Positions 39,601-54,454 are shown, counted from the stretch's first letter. The stretch: DNA of 64,000 nt from Atopsyche davidsoni (GCA_022113835.1 JAILWY010000014.1:12273501-12337500); one strand, 5' to 3'. Program-made: numbers and translations. The notes: generated from the letters alone by a model not told the origin.

Positions 39601-42028
39601 GCTGAGAGTTTCTCTAAGTTTTTATTGAAGAATTTTTTAACTGTAATTGAACTGGTTGGAGGATAAAATTTAAATAATTTATTTTTGTTTTTTTTTTCTT
39701 TATTATTAATTTGTTTTACCGGCATTGAACACCCGAACTGCTATAGTTTATCAGTGAGTTGTTTTTTGATCAATTAATATTCATTGTATGCTGAATTAAT
39801 AAAATAAGTTAATTTTACCTTGGCCAAAGAGTAAAAAAATAATTAATTGACTTTGATATATTTCATATAACAAAGGTCTGCAGCAAGATCACAAATTATT
39901 CTGAAAGTGACACTTTTCGTAATTTTCAGAGGTGTAAATTTGCCAGAAAATTTTAATTAATTTCGTAAAACAACAATGTATTTCAAGTTAAACTCACACT
40001 TCTACCGTCCGTTTTTGATGACCAATACATAAATGAACCAAATGGCAGTAAATATTTTTTTTATCAGATCGAGGTTCAAATAATATTTATAACCGTCTCG
40101 CTTTTTCATAGATGGCAAGTTTGGGAGAAAATCTCATTTGATGATGGCGGGGATGAATATTTCGGTGCAGAAGTATCGACCGGAGCGCCGGCGTAATCTA
40201 GCCCTCTTTCTTATACATCATTCATTTAACACGGCGTTTAATCACGCGAGTACATTAGCCGAGATGGGCTGTGGGGGTGCCTCGTCCCCCGTCCATCGCC
40301 GGGAGCCGCTCTGGCCCGGGACAGTGCACCGCGGCACATCAATTGTGGCACCCTCCGTAGGCCCGGGATGTGCCGCTCCGGTGTGACGCGCTTACACGCT
40401 TATCACGTTTCATTTCCGCGTACTGTATCTGAGGATATAAGCGTCCCTGTATGGCATAGAGGATTCCAGAAATTTATCACGTGTACATACTATATATATA
40501 TTTTTATAAATAGAATATATGTTCCAATCCTAAATAATTTTAAATATTTCAGTATACTTGTTTATCCGCGAATTTTATTTTAGTTCTTGTCTTTAGAAAT
40601 ATGTTTTATTTATACCTATAAATTGATGCATAGAATACATATATATATATATAAATACAAATAGTTGATGTAAAATTTGTAATGAAAACTCTAGTATTAA
40701 AATATAAATGAATTGTTTTGCAAATGTGAAGTTGATTAAAAACCCATGCGAGTGTAAAGTATCAAAAGTGGTACAAATGTTTCGTTTACACTCTCGTCTG
40801 GTACAATAAATTCGCAATCATTTTGGCCCCAGCGTGGCGCCCCCGCCCCCGCCCTCGTCGCCCCGCTGGCTTACGGACAAACTTCTCTTTATTATTTGCT
40901 CTCGCCGCACGGCAGCCAACGCCGCCACCTTCCAGCTATACTTTCAGAAGTTTCCCGTTTAAAACACCGCAAGCTTTTAAAAAAGCTTACTTCTAATTCA
41001 ACTAAATTACCGACTTTAACCCTAACTCAAAGTGTTTTTAGATTAAGACAAATTTGCTAGTTTTTATGAGAGAAGGATGTTGTTTTTTTTATAAATACAA
41101 ACAATAAAACTTTTTATAAATTATTGAATACAAGATTCTATTATAGACAAATATAACCAGTTTAACCCTTAATGTCAGCTGAATGTTAAGAAATATATGT
41201 ATTTAAATACATAACATATATTTTTCTTGTGTTAGGTTCAATATTATTAATTTATTTGTGATCATTAATTGCAATATCAACACCGATTACATAAATACAA
41301 TAATAAAATTCTGATGCGCTTTATGATTGTTATAAACTCCCAATTTAAATAATGTGCGGTGTATGTAAGTTTAGTATGTCGCAATAATCGGAAATCAGCG
41401 CTCCAAGCTCGTTCACAAACCGGAAAAAAACATCGTCGTCTCGTTTCCCCGCAAGATCTTTCCCATTTTACGTCTCCATTTCCAGCGGTGTATCTTTCAC
41501 ATATTATCGTTATCTCGACGGGCTAAAAGAGTGCGACTCCAGACGCTATTAAGCCTGTGCTCCGGAGCGAGATGAATGCGAAGCAGCGATGCCACGTTTC
41601 CAGCCGAGCTGCGCACATTATGTTTTGTGTGGCGCACAAAATATGTTTACAGTTCTTTTGCGTGTAGGAGCCTTGTACTATAATAATCGTACAATTCATT
41701 GTCGGGCTCGGTGTGCGCAACATTTGCGGTATTAACTTTATGAGTGCTTTCCGCGGAAACAGCTGAGTGGAAATGGTTTCATGTACTCCTGCCGGGAGCT
41801 CCGCTAGTGCCTCTTCAGCCTTGCGAGAGAAGGAGGATGTTTTCCATCCCACTTTAATTCACAAAGCTTTGTGTGTTTTTTCCCCTCATTTCTGTGTGGA
41901 CTTGTGTTTCTTTGTGTCTTCATAAATGCATTTTAATTAATACTCGGATTTGTATTTTACATTAGAACGATCCTCGTATTAAAAGCTAAGCAGAGATATA
42001 CCACCAGTTAACATTTTTTGTGAGTAAT

Positions 42029-42034
<6 letters not shown>
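39601..42034. other. Noncoding: three GC-rich islands
   Basis: Islands at 40130-40400, 40820-40960 and 41400-41830. A small palindrome AAGCTTTT-AA-AAAAGCTT lies at 40971-40988. Confidence 0.5.

Positions 42035-42107
<73 letters not shown>
42035..42107. repeat. (AT)n microsatellite, 73 bp
   Basis: AT dinucleotide run broken by one G at 42081, preceded by a short ACAC. Confidence 0.95.
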
Positions 42108-42819
42108 AATGTTTTAAAAGTCGATATTGACTGTATTGCAACTTGACAAATAAATATGAGCACAATAATATTTAGTGGCTTATTTGGCCGAAAATCATTA
42201 TATAATACTTATTTGAATGTACAGAATTTTTTATACAACGTTAAATATTTATCTATTATCAATCAGCAACATATACAATATCACCAATATAATAGACATA
42301 TTTTTTTTTCATCTAAATTAAATAATATGCGGCCTTAGTTCTTCAGGGGAAACAACTTAGTACATAAAAACATTTATCAATTTTTCTCCCTGTTCAGGCC
42401 ACGCGCATCATGCTTCACTTCCGGCAGCAGTCGATCGATTTCCTCAAGGCCATTGGGTCGGTTCACGTGCGACGTGCCACTCAGTGTGCGCATTCCGCCA
42501 CGCACGTGTCCGCGGCCGTGTCCCTCGCTCGGTAACAATGCTCGATTGTGTGCATTTTATGTTGCACGCTTGAGTCGCACCGCCGACAATGGCCGTACTC
42601 CAATGCTACGTCATGTCTTTATACAAGAATACCACCGTGTTTCTTACAAAACTTGACATTACTGTTTTTATTTCATTTTTCGCGATTGCCAAGGTTCGTA
42701 TACATTTAAAATAATTAAAAATTAATTAAATAATCAAATGAGGAATATTACTGAAACATAACACACATAAACACAAATATACACATGATATGATGTTTTT
42801 TAAAAAAACACTTTTTTTA

Positions 42820-42932
42820 AAAAAAGTTTTTTTGTATTTTAATATTTTAAATAAAATACTTTTGTGATTTTTCCATATGTTCATAGAAATGGAAATAAGA
42901 ATTCCACCAAGTGGTCTCTGTCAAAAATATTG
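42820..42932 (+). mobile_element. Foldback/MITE-like element, copy E (rearranged)
   Basis: TAATATTTTAAATAAAATAC and TTTTGTGATTTTTCCATATG (42840-42880) are the reverse complement of the arm seen in copy A. The right end GAATTCCACCAAGTGGTCTC and TGTCAAAAATATTG (to 42932) matches copy A directly. The hairpin core between the arms is lost, so this looks like an internal deletion derivative. Confidence 0.55.
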
Positions 42933-43400
42933 GATATATTTTTTGTATTTCGTAATTTTTCATTTGTTTACACATTGGTTGAGATTTGATTAAAGCCAGG
43001 CCGACGTGGGCAACTCCGTCCCGAGGCCGTCGTTAATTAACCAAAAACAATGACACTGGACAAAAAGAAAAGTTCTCGAATTTCTCTCACTTTTAACGAG
43101 GCGGGTTCCACTCTCAAAAAAGTATCCAGCGAGTCTTCTTCTTTATTCACTCAATATGGAATTATTACGCTGCAAAATCACGTAACCATAAAGTACGATA
43201 ATTGAACAGAATGCCGATTGTTTCGAAATGAGCTCTAGAATCCACGGATTTGTAATTAAGGATATTTTTTTCATTTTTGCATGGATTAGTTTTATTAAAT
43301 AAAATAACTTTAACCTCATTTTTTATTATACTGAGGCATTTTTGGGTTTTTGGCTGGTAACTGATTTTTCTTTTGATTCTTGACATTTTCTTCATTTAAA

Positions 43401-43433
43401 GTGTGTGTGTATGTGTGTGTGTGTGTGTGTGTG
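43401..43433. repeat. (GT)n microsatellite
   Basis: GT dinucleotide run of 33 bp with one AT interruption at 43411-43412. Confidence 0.95.
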
Positions 43434-44422
43434 AACATATCATACATCAGTGTGAACATAGCTACTGAAGTGAACTAACGTAGATCTCGTTCTCCGGCGG
43501 CAGTAAGCTTGTCACCTCTAATTAAGTTTTCGGCTGTCGCCGCGTCCATCCACGGACAGGTCTCTGCGCGGACCCCGCGTATAAATTACCAGTAATCTGT
43601 TTGACCGGAATTCGTTTTCTTTTCTAAAATTACTCTCCATACTTACTGTCACTATTGTATTCACTGAATAGAGCCCAATATGACCGAAAAATTATCCGTA
43701 ATTAACTGTATTACTAGATGACTAGTAATACAAATTGGATTCAAACATTTATATATACGAATAATTATGTACAACAGTTACGTTTTTTGCATTTACAGTA
43801 CTTAGGGGATTCAAATTTTTATATTATTATCATTGCTAATAAATGGCTTAGCTAACCACTGGTCCACGAGGTGGCGCAACTTAATGCAGTCCATCTGAAA
43901 AATATATATCCAATATGAAATTCTACGAGCGAAATATAAAAGTCGTAAAATTGATTATATACTCACCTTACTCAAACAAACTCCGATAGGACGTAAAATG
44001 AGCTGAAAAAACTGGAAATATAGGAGGGTAGAATATAAATGTCCGCTCACATTCTTAAGGCTTCATCTGTCGGACTACCCTTTAAATCTGTCACCCCGCC
44101 CGGCCGCCCCCACCCTGGGACCGCTCGCCCTTTTTCTGTTAAATTGTGTCAACCGGTTGCTCTGGAGTATATCTCTCACCCCTTGACTCAAACGACTTCT
44201 TTCAGCTATTACACGAGGAATTTATACATTTGTAAAATTTATTTTTCATATTTCATTACTGTTTGAACACACGTTTTATTTATTATTTAGTAATCTATAC
44301 TTAAATATACATATAATAAAATATTGTTGATTAATGTTTATTTGTATAAATTTTACTGAATAATCTAAAGCACTCAATAATTTTATAAAGTTAATTAATA
44401 AATCCAGTAATTGCATATATAT

Positions 44423-44445
44423 TATGTCTTAATCATTAAGACATA
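44423..44445. repeat. Perfect palindrome, 11 bp arms, 1 nt spacer
   Basis: TATGTCTTAAT, C, ATTAAGACATA, with no mismatch. Confidence 0.9.
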
Positions 44446-45108
44446 TTCTTTACGATCACCTATTCTTATTGTAGATATTATATTCTTTGACTTTTATTTT
44501 GGCAAATAATAACAAAAGTGGCATTTGATTAACGGAAAGCGTGTTGATAGAGAACCACATAAAAAAATCCTCTATTGTGTTAAAAGTAGCTTATTCTCTG
44601 ACGAACAAATGATTAAATTAAGCGATTAGTTACGGATTATTTTCCAGGTTGAAATAAGCGTTTATTAGCACATTAAAGCCTTATTATTCCGGCATGCACA
44701 CAGTGCTCAGCTCGCGGTGCAGCCAGTGGCAATTACCCGATAATGCGGGGAGCTCCCTGTGAGCGCTCGCCATTACTTTTGGCCCGGCGGGTCGCGGGGG
44801 ACTACTTAGCCACGCTAGCGCATTGCTTGCCAACGAACATCACACTATGCCAATACCATGTACACTTTTTCACTTATATAACTTATACAATGGTCTAGTT
44901 ACCCGGTAAATTATGTTCGTTACAAGCTATTGACACAATTGTTTAGACCGTCATGCCACGCCGATTTCATATATGTACTATAAATCCACAATCTTTACTT
45001 TTTATTTTAAGATATTTGCAGACCACTGACATATAAATTGTAGTAGTTATTTGTGACTTATTTTCTTGTTAGTTGCCCAGTGTTAGATTCGTATGCTACA
45101 GGAAGCTA

Positions 45109-45111
<3 letters not shown>

Positions 45112-45160
<49 letters not shown>
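45112..45160. repeat. (AT)n microsatellite followed by (CA)n
   Basis: AT run of 49 bp passing into CACACAC at 45161-45167; a compound microsatellite. Confidence 0.95.
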
Positions 45161-45168
<8 letters not shown>

Positions 45169-45289
45169 TAATTATTTATGGCTGCTCATTATTTCGTGTA
45201 CAATGTATAACAAAACGATTAGTTTGAATTTATTATTAAACATTAACAAAATATCTGCGTAAAACCCTTTTATAGGCTTAATTTAATAA

Positions 45290-45311
45290 ATATATATATA
45301 TATATATATAT
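45290..45311. repeat. Short (AT)n microsatellite
   Basis: 22 bp AT run, 130 bp downstream of the previous one. Confidence 0.9.
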
Positions 45312-48300
45312 CTAGCTCCAAAAAGAGGCATGTAAGTATGCGTAACCCATGTTCGTGGGTTGAATAAATCTTACAGAATATTTATAACCTTGTTAATAAG
45401 AAGAACATACGGTGGCTTATTGTAATGTGGGTATGTGCGAAGTGCGCTAAGCCTGTTTCCGCCCTAAGCTCTCCTTCGTTCTGCAATGGGTGTCGTCCGG
45501 TATCACTGTGATTCATCAGTCGTGCCTCCATTACGCTTCGTGGTATCTGAAGTCTCATAGACTTCACTATCACTGCAACACAATACACTTCGATCCGCAA
45601 TTAATGTATATATTTCTTAAATTTAAGTTTATAAAATATCATGTCTTATAGCTAATAGGTCTTGTTTTGTTAGAACGGTATCTTGTCTAGCTATATATTA
45701 TTCGCATTAAGTCACTAAGCTTGTAAAAAAAAGCAGATATATTCTCTTTAATTTATGATTATCCTATTTGACATTTGTAATCATACAAGAGGCTTTTAAT
45801 ATCATTAATATCTCTCTCGATTTAGAGCAAATGAAGCAAAAATATTTTTTGTATATTTGTATCAGCCAAATCGTAGCACTACATCTCAATAATAAATATA
45901 TTTTACACACCAATCTCGTTAAAGGATTAACTACATTTTATATCAAATTATGTATTAAATATTTCATTATTATAATGCGGGCGGTTAGATAGTCGTTCCA
46001 TTATATTAACATTTGAAATTCATAGCAGCCTGTTTGTATGGAACCGAGCCAAGTGCTTTTATTTTTAAAATCCCGTATCCTTTGAATTTATTTTACGGCT
46101 TTATACTGGTTCTGTTAAACTCTATACATTTTACATTAAGTGGGTCCTTTCATTTAATTATTGCTGCAATTAATATAAGCATCGTTGCACTTTTCATACA
46201 ATGTCTAAATTTACATTATCTCAATGGCATTCTTAAGATAACATTATATATGTTTTGTTTTATTAATATCTTGACTAATTTTACTTCTCTAGCTATAGTC
46301 TTGGCACGACTGAGTGCCGCTTTTGTGTTTTTATTATCATTCAAAATGATACATCGCAGTCGTGCTCGAGAATTTTAATACATGGGTTATTCTTAAATAA
46401 TCTTGTTTCTTTTGTTTGGTTTGTTTTTATTTTTCCATATCCAAACTGACTCTTATCTTTAGTGTTTTCAAGCTTGTTATATTTATTAAGATGAAAATTT
46501 ATTATGAATATTTAATGCCGATTATGTAGGTATGAGACAGGTTAAACGTTTATACGCGTTATCAGTTATTAAAGATGTCAAGGCTTTGTAATTTTTGTAA
46601 AATGTTTGGTTGTTTTAATGTAAATAAAGCACAGAAGAGAGAGTGGCAAGCAGATAAGACGATTAGACAAACACTGTGGCCAGATCGATACCTTCCTGGA
46701 AGTCAGGCTGTGCGGGGTATCGCCCCCGCCGGAAGTCGCACAATGGCCTGCGGTCTGCCCGCCAGGCGAGGCGTTTCCTCAGCAGCCAGGAGATGCGGCT
46801 GGCTGGGTGTGACTGCCCGGAGACTTACATTTTCTCCGCGTAAAACTAATCAGATTTATTTGTGGACAGTGCTCCATAACGACAGAGCAGTATTTGATTT
46901 ATAATTGATTTTTTTTATATGTTCATATATGTTTTTAATATTCGTATATATTATATTAATTATTGTTTGTACTTGTGGGATTCCGAACTAAGGATTAGTA
47001 TCAAAGCTTTCACGTCCCATCACTGTGCAAATTTATACCTTTCGAATGTAAAATATTTGGAATTCTTATTCTTTTTTCATTAATATACAATTACTGCACA
47101 GATCTCTTCTTTGTCAGCAATCTATCCCAAGTCTCATTTCTTCGTTAATGCGCGATTAGTAAATAAATAACTGGCAACATACTTTGTCATTCTCTGTTAT
47201 CCATCACCATGCATAGAGTAATAAAGTTAATATTGCTTTTCAAAGCCTTGTAGCATATCATCAAATAGGCAAATACAATAAACAAAATTAATAGCTGTGT
47301 TAACATGATGGAGATTTCATTTTTTTTTACTCACCTATCAGCTAATATCTTCATCTGTCTCAATTAAACACGCTTAACGTTACATTTTATTTTGAGTATT
47401 AATTCGCCGCCGAGCTTCAGTGGCCAATAAAAACACAATTAGACATAATGGAGTATAATTAGCGCTTCCAAAATAGAACACCACGAATCGCCGAAAAAGT
47501 CGCCGGCTTATTAATAGTGCGAACATGTTCCTGTCATCTCCAAAGTTATGAAATAATTATGTCGGCAGGGCCGGGCGCTGCCGCGGACGTCGGCATTTGT
47601 CACGCCAAGACGCCCGAGCGCTCGCTCATATTTCACGGAGGCGCCCGCCTCGCCCCGGCCGACCCTTCTCTGCAAATTTGTTTGATTATTAATCTGACAT
47701 TGTGTTGACTGTCATTTCTAATGAATTTATATCAACCCGCTCGAGTGTATTGGTGATTGTGTTTGGGTTTATTCACCTAATTGTTTGCACATTCATTTTA
47801 TACATTTAATAAGCTATAAAACTGATGTGGCATTAATTTCAGTTCTTCTAGAAAATATTCACTTTAATTTTTTCCCTATTTCCCAATGTTTATTAAATAA
47901 TTCTTTTTGTTGATACAATTGATATTTTTTTACTTTTTAAAATATGAAAACCAACTCCAAACTTTGATGCGGTCAATTAGACGAAAACACGAAAACTTCT
48001 TACCAATGATTCTTCTATATTTTAGGTCAATAAATCGTACTAGATGAAGTGTATTTTGATGGCAAAACACAAAGAATTATTTTCCTACCTAGTAAGTAAT
48101 GTTAACACTGCTATAAATTTACACCTTGTCTATACGCGCGTATATCAATAAGTAATTTTAGTACATACTTACCATTGAGACACCTGTGTACATAAAACCA
48201 CACATTTCGTATTATTTATCGCTACCGCGCATACAACACTCATTGAATATTATTTACAAGCAATTTAACACTAATCTTAAAAACCTCAAAGGGCTGTGTA

Positions 48301-50770
48301 TTTCTTTTCCAATTTTCTGCCCCATTATTTATTATTTATGTTTTTATCTGTTCATGCCGTAGAAAAATAATACATTTACGTTTTATATAACATTAGAAGT
48401 AGTATTTTAAATTAAGAGCAATAATAATAACAATAATAATTTATGAAGCCTATTGTAAAGTTATATATTACAAGTTATATCGTGTGATTAACATTCATTT
48501 CCAGTAAATCTGAATCAAGATTTGTGGTGCAAGCTTGTATACTCATATTTCTATGAAGGTGTTTTTTTACAGTTATTTTGTATATGAAGTTCATTATCCC
48601 TTTTAACAATACGTTTCTGTAGGTAGTGAAACTGTTTATTGTCTTAAATTAGTTTTTAATTGCTTTCAACGCTTTCTCAATGAGTCATTAGGCTTGAAAA
48701 TATTGTACGGGTCATCAATACAAAAGTATCATAAATAAAAATCTGGTAATGTGCCTACATCGTAGATTTAAAGTTATGTTTCGTTTTTGCTGTGTATTGA
48801 TTTTACTGAAGGTGACTCGTGTCTATTAGCTCTTCTTGGAAAATGCACGTTGATTAGATGGGTTAACGATGTTTTTATACCTGTGGGTATTCTAGTATTG
48901 TTAAATATTTTGAAATGCCAGGAATTCGTAAGACTCCAAGAATGTATTACTTAATTGCTTTTATAATAATTGTGAGGTAATTGTAAAATGTAGCATTTAA
49001 CTGATTGTTTATTTTACAATAGCAAATACACGTAATGCAATATTTTAGCTATGCCATTAATCAATACTAATATCAGTATCTATTTTATCCATCATTATCT
49101 CTAACCGGGAAACTATTAATTCTTTTTTTGCAAGATGGAACACCTCTTTTATCATTTGTGGGTCGTTTGTCTGAACGCTGTGGATGCATTCAAACATTGT
49201 TTCGCGTTCACAAAGTGTTTGTACAAATCTTCTTCTAACAGAAAATAAAAAAATAATAGAGTCAACATGATAAATATCAAAGCAATGCATTTTTTCTTTA
49301 TATTTAAATGCACAATATTGAGTTTAAACATCAATTTTAAGCAGACGGAAATTGTTTTTCTCGCCTTGTCACAGTTAGGAAGTTTCCTGCGCCACCCCGC
49401 CGAAGCTGCGCGCGGAGCTCTCGGGGTGCTTATGAAGTAACCTCTGAGTGAACGCCTCCCCCACGATGCTGCACAAGGTGCGCCAGAGGTGCGCGCTCTC
49501 CATTCGATTACTTCATATTTCACGGGTGACATACGCGCTGGAAAGTATCCACCGAAGCTCCGACTCGGAAAATTAATATGAAGTAAAATTAGACCTTGAT
49601 GTTCTCGGCGCGACTTTTTTCCCCCCTGTGCATTTAAGGGGGCATTCCCGCGCGTGTTATTCGGTCTCGCCACTGTTTAACCAAATTCACAGATAATTAG
49701 CAAAAACGCAAGCCTGGAGAGTGGGTCATTACTGTTTCCATTTTTTTTTTTTAAATTTGTCTTTTTTACAAAGAAAATAATTTGTGCAACGCAAGTGAAA
49801 ATAATTTTTGACAAAAACACAATTATTGATGTTGTTATATTAAATCCCGTATGACAGATATCAAAACGAAAGCCATTCATATTGCAGTTCATTTTATTTA
49901 TTTGTGTATTTACTATAAGTATACTTCAGCAAAGCTATCTTTGAACAGTATTTAAATGAAAATTTATTGTAATTCAATTTACGCCAAGTTTCTATTTAAA
50001 TTTATGTTGGTTGCGTAAGTATCGTTATGTTTATAATAATATTTATGGAAACAAGTGCTTCAATTTATAACTTTTTATATTGCATTATAAAGTTCTTTAA
50101 ATTCTCACGCAAAGTAAAAACAGCATTTACAATCACGTACCTCCGAATTTTTATCTCGAGGCACACGTGTACATATAATGCACTCAACACCGCGGTTGAT
50201 AAACTTCGCCCGGGGCGGGCCTCCGCTCCCGCGTTTGAGGTGGCACCCCCGTTCGAGATAAGTAGAGTTTATTGCTATTTGAAGTCGGGTGTTCCGACTC
50301 CGGGCTAGTTGCAAGTCCGGCGGGCAGTCCCGATTGACTCTTCACTCCCCCGGCTGTGGCTGTTGTGTTTTTTGCTCTGCCAGTTGTTTTCGAGCGATTT
50401 CCCGGGCAGCCGGGCGCGCCGGAGTGGCTTCGCAAGAGAGCGAACGAGTCGTCGTGAGGCAGGGCAATTAGTTTTTAGCAATCGGGGTAAAAAGTCCTTC
50501 TCGTTTCTTTCTTTGGGTATATTTTTTTAATTTTAGAATACCTTCGGGGTTAAGCGGAAATTGCATAGCTATCTGTTATATTCTTTTCTTTTTAGATTTA
50601 TTATCTTAGTATGTTTTAGTAATTTGATGCTAGAATCCATTTCGGTCGTTAGCATAGCATCAATCACACAAATGATTGAATATTTTATTGATTTTGTATT
50701 AATTTTCGTTTTAATGCTCCACTGAACTCAACACTGAATTATTCAGTCACTCTCATTAATTTAGTATCTT
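45312..50770. other. Noncoding: five GC-rich islands
   Basis: Islands at 45430-45600, 46670-46840, 47400-47710, 49370-49680 and 50190-50480. 47720-49350 is AT-rich with nothing recognised. The 173-codon minus-strand frame (49152-49673) half overlaps an island and has no domain. Confidence 0.5.
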
Positions 50771-50905
50771 CAATGCTTTTGACAGAGAGTACTTGGTAGC
50801 TAATATCTTACATCGTTTGATAATACCAACGGGAAAGGTTAGAGAAACCGGTCACCAATAAAATCACAAAACTATTTTACTTAAAATATTAATAAAGCAT
50901 TTAAC
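50771..50905 (+). mobile_element. Foldback/MITE-like element, copy C with left terminal repeat
   Basis: The left end CAATGCTTTTGACAGAGAGT (from 50771) is the inverted form of the right end of the copies at 19851 and 42932. The core ACCAACGGGAAAGGTTAGAG and AAACCGGTCACCAATAAAA follows at 50827-50864, then AAAATCACAAAAC and TTAAAATATTAATAAA. The right terminal repeat is not recognisable, so this copy is truncated. Confidence 0.6.
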
Positions 50906-53900
50906 ATATTTATAGCCTTGCACCGTGAGATATATACATTTATTGTGTTTTTCATAGGAATATTACAATTGTTTATCATTTCTAATTGTTTTTGCAATTG
51001 TAGCAGTATCTAATAATACATTATCTTAATTATCAAAAGAGAGTAATTTTTAACATAGAAGAAGTTAGGTTGAGAGCTATGACATGGACGCTTACATAAA
51101 AATCACGTTGACTATTAATTTTATTGTATTTTATAGTTTTTGTATATCCATTCGCAATAGAATGTCGTACATTAAACTTACATAATGGTGTTTCGAGATA
51201 TGACAACAAGAGCTAAGAGCAAGAGCCGTCTGTAGCCCGGCGCGGCGGGACCGAGCACTCGTCCCTCCCGAGAAGATTGCGCTTGTAAGACTCGCTACTT
51301 TGTCGGGGGCTTGTTCAAAGCTCCGGCGATTATGTGCCCCGGTCACACGAGGAGCTCCTTTTTACTGGGATTTAATTACGTCTGCTGTGACTCTGTTACC
51401 GCCTCATACAATTTAAATTTTATTTACCTCGTAAGTCTACATTTAAGTCAGCTCTTATTTCTGATTTAAATATCTTTTACGATGGAATCTAAAAACGTTT
51501 AGCCAACGCACAGTTTTATTGAAAATCAAGTTATGTTCTTATTTGTATAATATAGACATGTGCTTGTACTGTAAATATTAAGTAATTTACCATAGCTGCA
51601 GAATAAGTAGTCGTCAAACATTCCGATTTCGTCGTTATCACTTTATGCGAGTTCGGATCTCACCGGGACTGGCGAAGACTCTGACTTGGCAGGCCTACAC
51701 GTGCGTTCTGCTACACACTGCCATGACATTTTTTTTTTATGTACGTAGTTAAAATGTTGTAAAACAACGCCCGGTGTCGTGTCAGTTCAATAAGCATTTA
51801 TCATTCTTTCTCGGGCGCCCATCGGGCGTTTCTCACGCGGCTACTAATTACACCTTCCGTTTCGCCGAGCTGAATTTTAATTGAATCCTTGTAATACGAG
51901 AGGAGCGCCGAACGTGTCAATTACCGCGGCTATTTCGGCCCCGCAAAGAAGCCGCTCCTTTAATTGACGCATCTCCATATTGAATAAAGCCCTTCTACAG
52001 GCCGGAGCACGATTCACGAGTCCTCGGTTGTCGTACACGGGCGAGTCTCCGTGAGGAGGTTCGCGTGAAACTTGTCCGCAGGTGGGATTTTGAAATTATG
52101 TAATTATTGGCATTAAAGTTGTTAATTGTGAGTCGCTTAGCTTGTGAAACATAGCCGTTGCCCGTACGTCCTGATGTCATAGCACTGCACTTCAACACTG
52201 AGTAGTCGATCTCTTCGAGAAAAGTGCGCTTTTAAGATGATGTTGACTATTTTCTTTAACGTGCTCAATCCTATCAATATGAGATTTATTTCTGCAATAC
52301 AAAAATTGATGTTTTTAATTACATTAACAAGATATAAAAATACCTTCGTAAATAAAATCGCGTTAAAAAAAACAAATATATTTTTTTTATCAATATTGAA
52401 TACTTTTGAATTGATTACTTTCTCTTGTTAAAATGAAAGTATGTACCGCGAAAAAAAATATTTTCGTGGATTTAGTGAATTGAAATGTGTTTTAACAGTG
52501 CGTTTCATCTTAAAAAAGTCACCCTTATGTTCTGATTATTAAAAAAAAATAATGGCGGCACACTGATTCTGTGAGCATCCGGTTGTCGCACCCCAGCCTG
52601 GGGGAGAGAATTTCAAATTCATAACCACCCCACATGTTGGGCGCACGCGCCGGGGTAATACAAAAACAGGCTGTGTGCGCGCGTGTTTACGCGGTGAAAG
52701 GGCTGCATCGTGGCTGACGCCCGAGGTTCTTTGTAAAAATTAAATGCCCCATGATATAGGAGAAATGAACCTCGTCTCACTGTGTAAATATTTAGCAATC
52801 ATCGTGCACAATATAAGATATAATTTGTGGGGGATGTTGGTTAAGCATTTTAGAAATTCAAGAGTATTTTTTGTATAAATGTTAAATGCTAAAACCATCA
52901 TTATCCATGTATAAATATATATATCTTTGAGATAAAACCACGATAAAATGTATTATTAGTTTTTTAAAAATCATATTTACATTTTCATATTGTGCTTTTT
53001 TATCTTTATAATATGTATATTAATTTTGGTCGATTTATCTCAGAAGAATGTATGTATTTTAATATTTTTTTCTAAATAGATATTGTTTTATATTACACGT
53101 GAGTCGCCTTATTTGTATCATAAATTCGTGGAAAAACAATCAAAAGAGGATATTACGTGTAAATTTACCAAGTATTATAATATTTACTTGTGAAATAAGG
53201 AAATTAATAACCTATGTTAACAGTATTTGCCATGGTTCCTAATTAATATTTTAATAGAATCTCACTGAAAATATAACAAGCAAGAAAACAATGACATTGT
53301 ACAATATACTTATTCAAAGTAAAACACAAAAACTTGGTATATAAAATAACACTATAGCTAGTTTATTTTTCAATACAACCTTCGTTGTAGTCTCACTTTC
53401 AAGGTTCCGGGCGACCCCGCTAAGCCTTTACGACCCAGTGACATACGAAAGCCTCTCCGTCCCCGGCCCGGCCAGTACAAAGAGAAGCCACCCCCTTGCG
53501 GTCAAGTTGTTAAAAGTTATACGCCACTCGGCACAGATAGCCGGGGGTCGTATTGTTTCACTGTTTGTCGTCCCGCTGATAATGGGTTATAATTTAACTG
53601 GCAATCATGTCACGGAAGTATTTGTTTTGTGCTTTCCATGTTAATTCCTGACATTAAAGCCGAGTAATTAAATTTCAAACAAAGATACAATGGGGAAGTT
53701 TATTCGTATTTCTATTTTTATTAAATTCTCTTTTTGAGGATTGTTTTTAAACTTGAGCGCGTCAAAAATTAGTCGCAGCGAATATACAATATAACCTTAA
53801 TTGAGTTGAAATTTTATTTGTTATACATTTTTTAAACTCTTCGTATTACTACCTTATTGATAGAACTTAAATTGTTTCCATTGGTAATATGAGAGTTTTT

Positions 53901-54416
53901 TTGACTCGGTTGCTCAACTCATGTGCCCTATTTTATCGATAAATTTCTCACATTATTTCTTCTAACGCTAAATTTAACAACGGTGTGCTATGCTACCAAA
54001 TAATATATACTGGCTGTGTGTGTTGTAATGTTTTATCCAATAATGTTTTAAAAATAAGTTATTTGTGTTATGTATTGGAAATATTTTCTATTTAACAACG
54101 ATTGCTTGGTCAGATTTTGAACTGATTGGACTCCACGCCAGCTACTGCAAAACAGCCTCTAACTCTTAACATAGAAGAAATACTAGAAAAATAATGTCAT
54201 CACACACGTATCCTATTTCTAACATCTTTCACAGTATAGATTTTTGTAAAATAGTTTTTGTGGTTTGAACATAGCTATTATATATCAAATTCCATTACTT
54301 TTTAGTAGTACTGCATTATGGGAGTGAAGTAATGTGATATTCCAAGTCATTATAGAACTATGTTAATAATAATTGAAAAAAACTCCCTGTTTAAATATAT
54401 TCTTCTGAATGAAAAA

Positions 54417-54454
54417 AATATTTAATGTATTCAGTGTTAATATTTAATGTATTC
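54417..54454. repeat. Direct repeat AATATTTAATGTATTC x2, 22 bp period
   Basis: Two perfect 16 bp copies at 54417-54432 and 54439-54454. Confidence 0.85.

Larger units (their letters stand above)
42108..45111. other. Noncoding: GC-rich islands between microsatellites
   Basis: Islands at 42390-42600, 43000-43130, 43480-43620, 44050-44180 and 44690-44840; the last has CAATTACCCGATAATGC beside its GC core. Confidence 0.5.

Noticed and set aside
46013..46378. 121-codon hydrophobic frame that looks like several membrane segments.
   Set aside because: T-rich DNA naturally gives Phe/Leu/Ile-rich frames; no receptor family motif and no supporting context.
47320..47345. Minus-strand GATAG|GTGAGT as a ratchet point for an antisense gene.
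   Set aside because: The sequence before the AG is purine-rich (AGATGAAGATATTAGCTG), so it is not an acceptor.
49152..49673. Longest frame in the window (173 codons, minus strand).
   Set aside because: No domain, no splice context, composition changes midway where it leaves a GC-rich island; best explained by chance.
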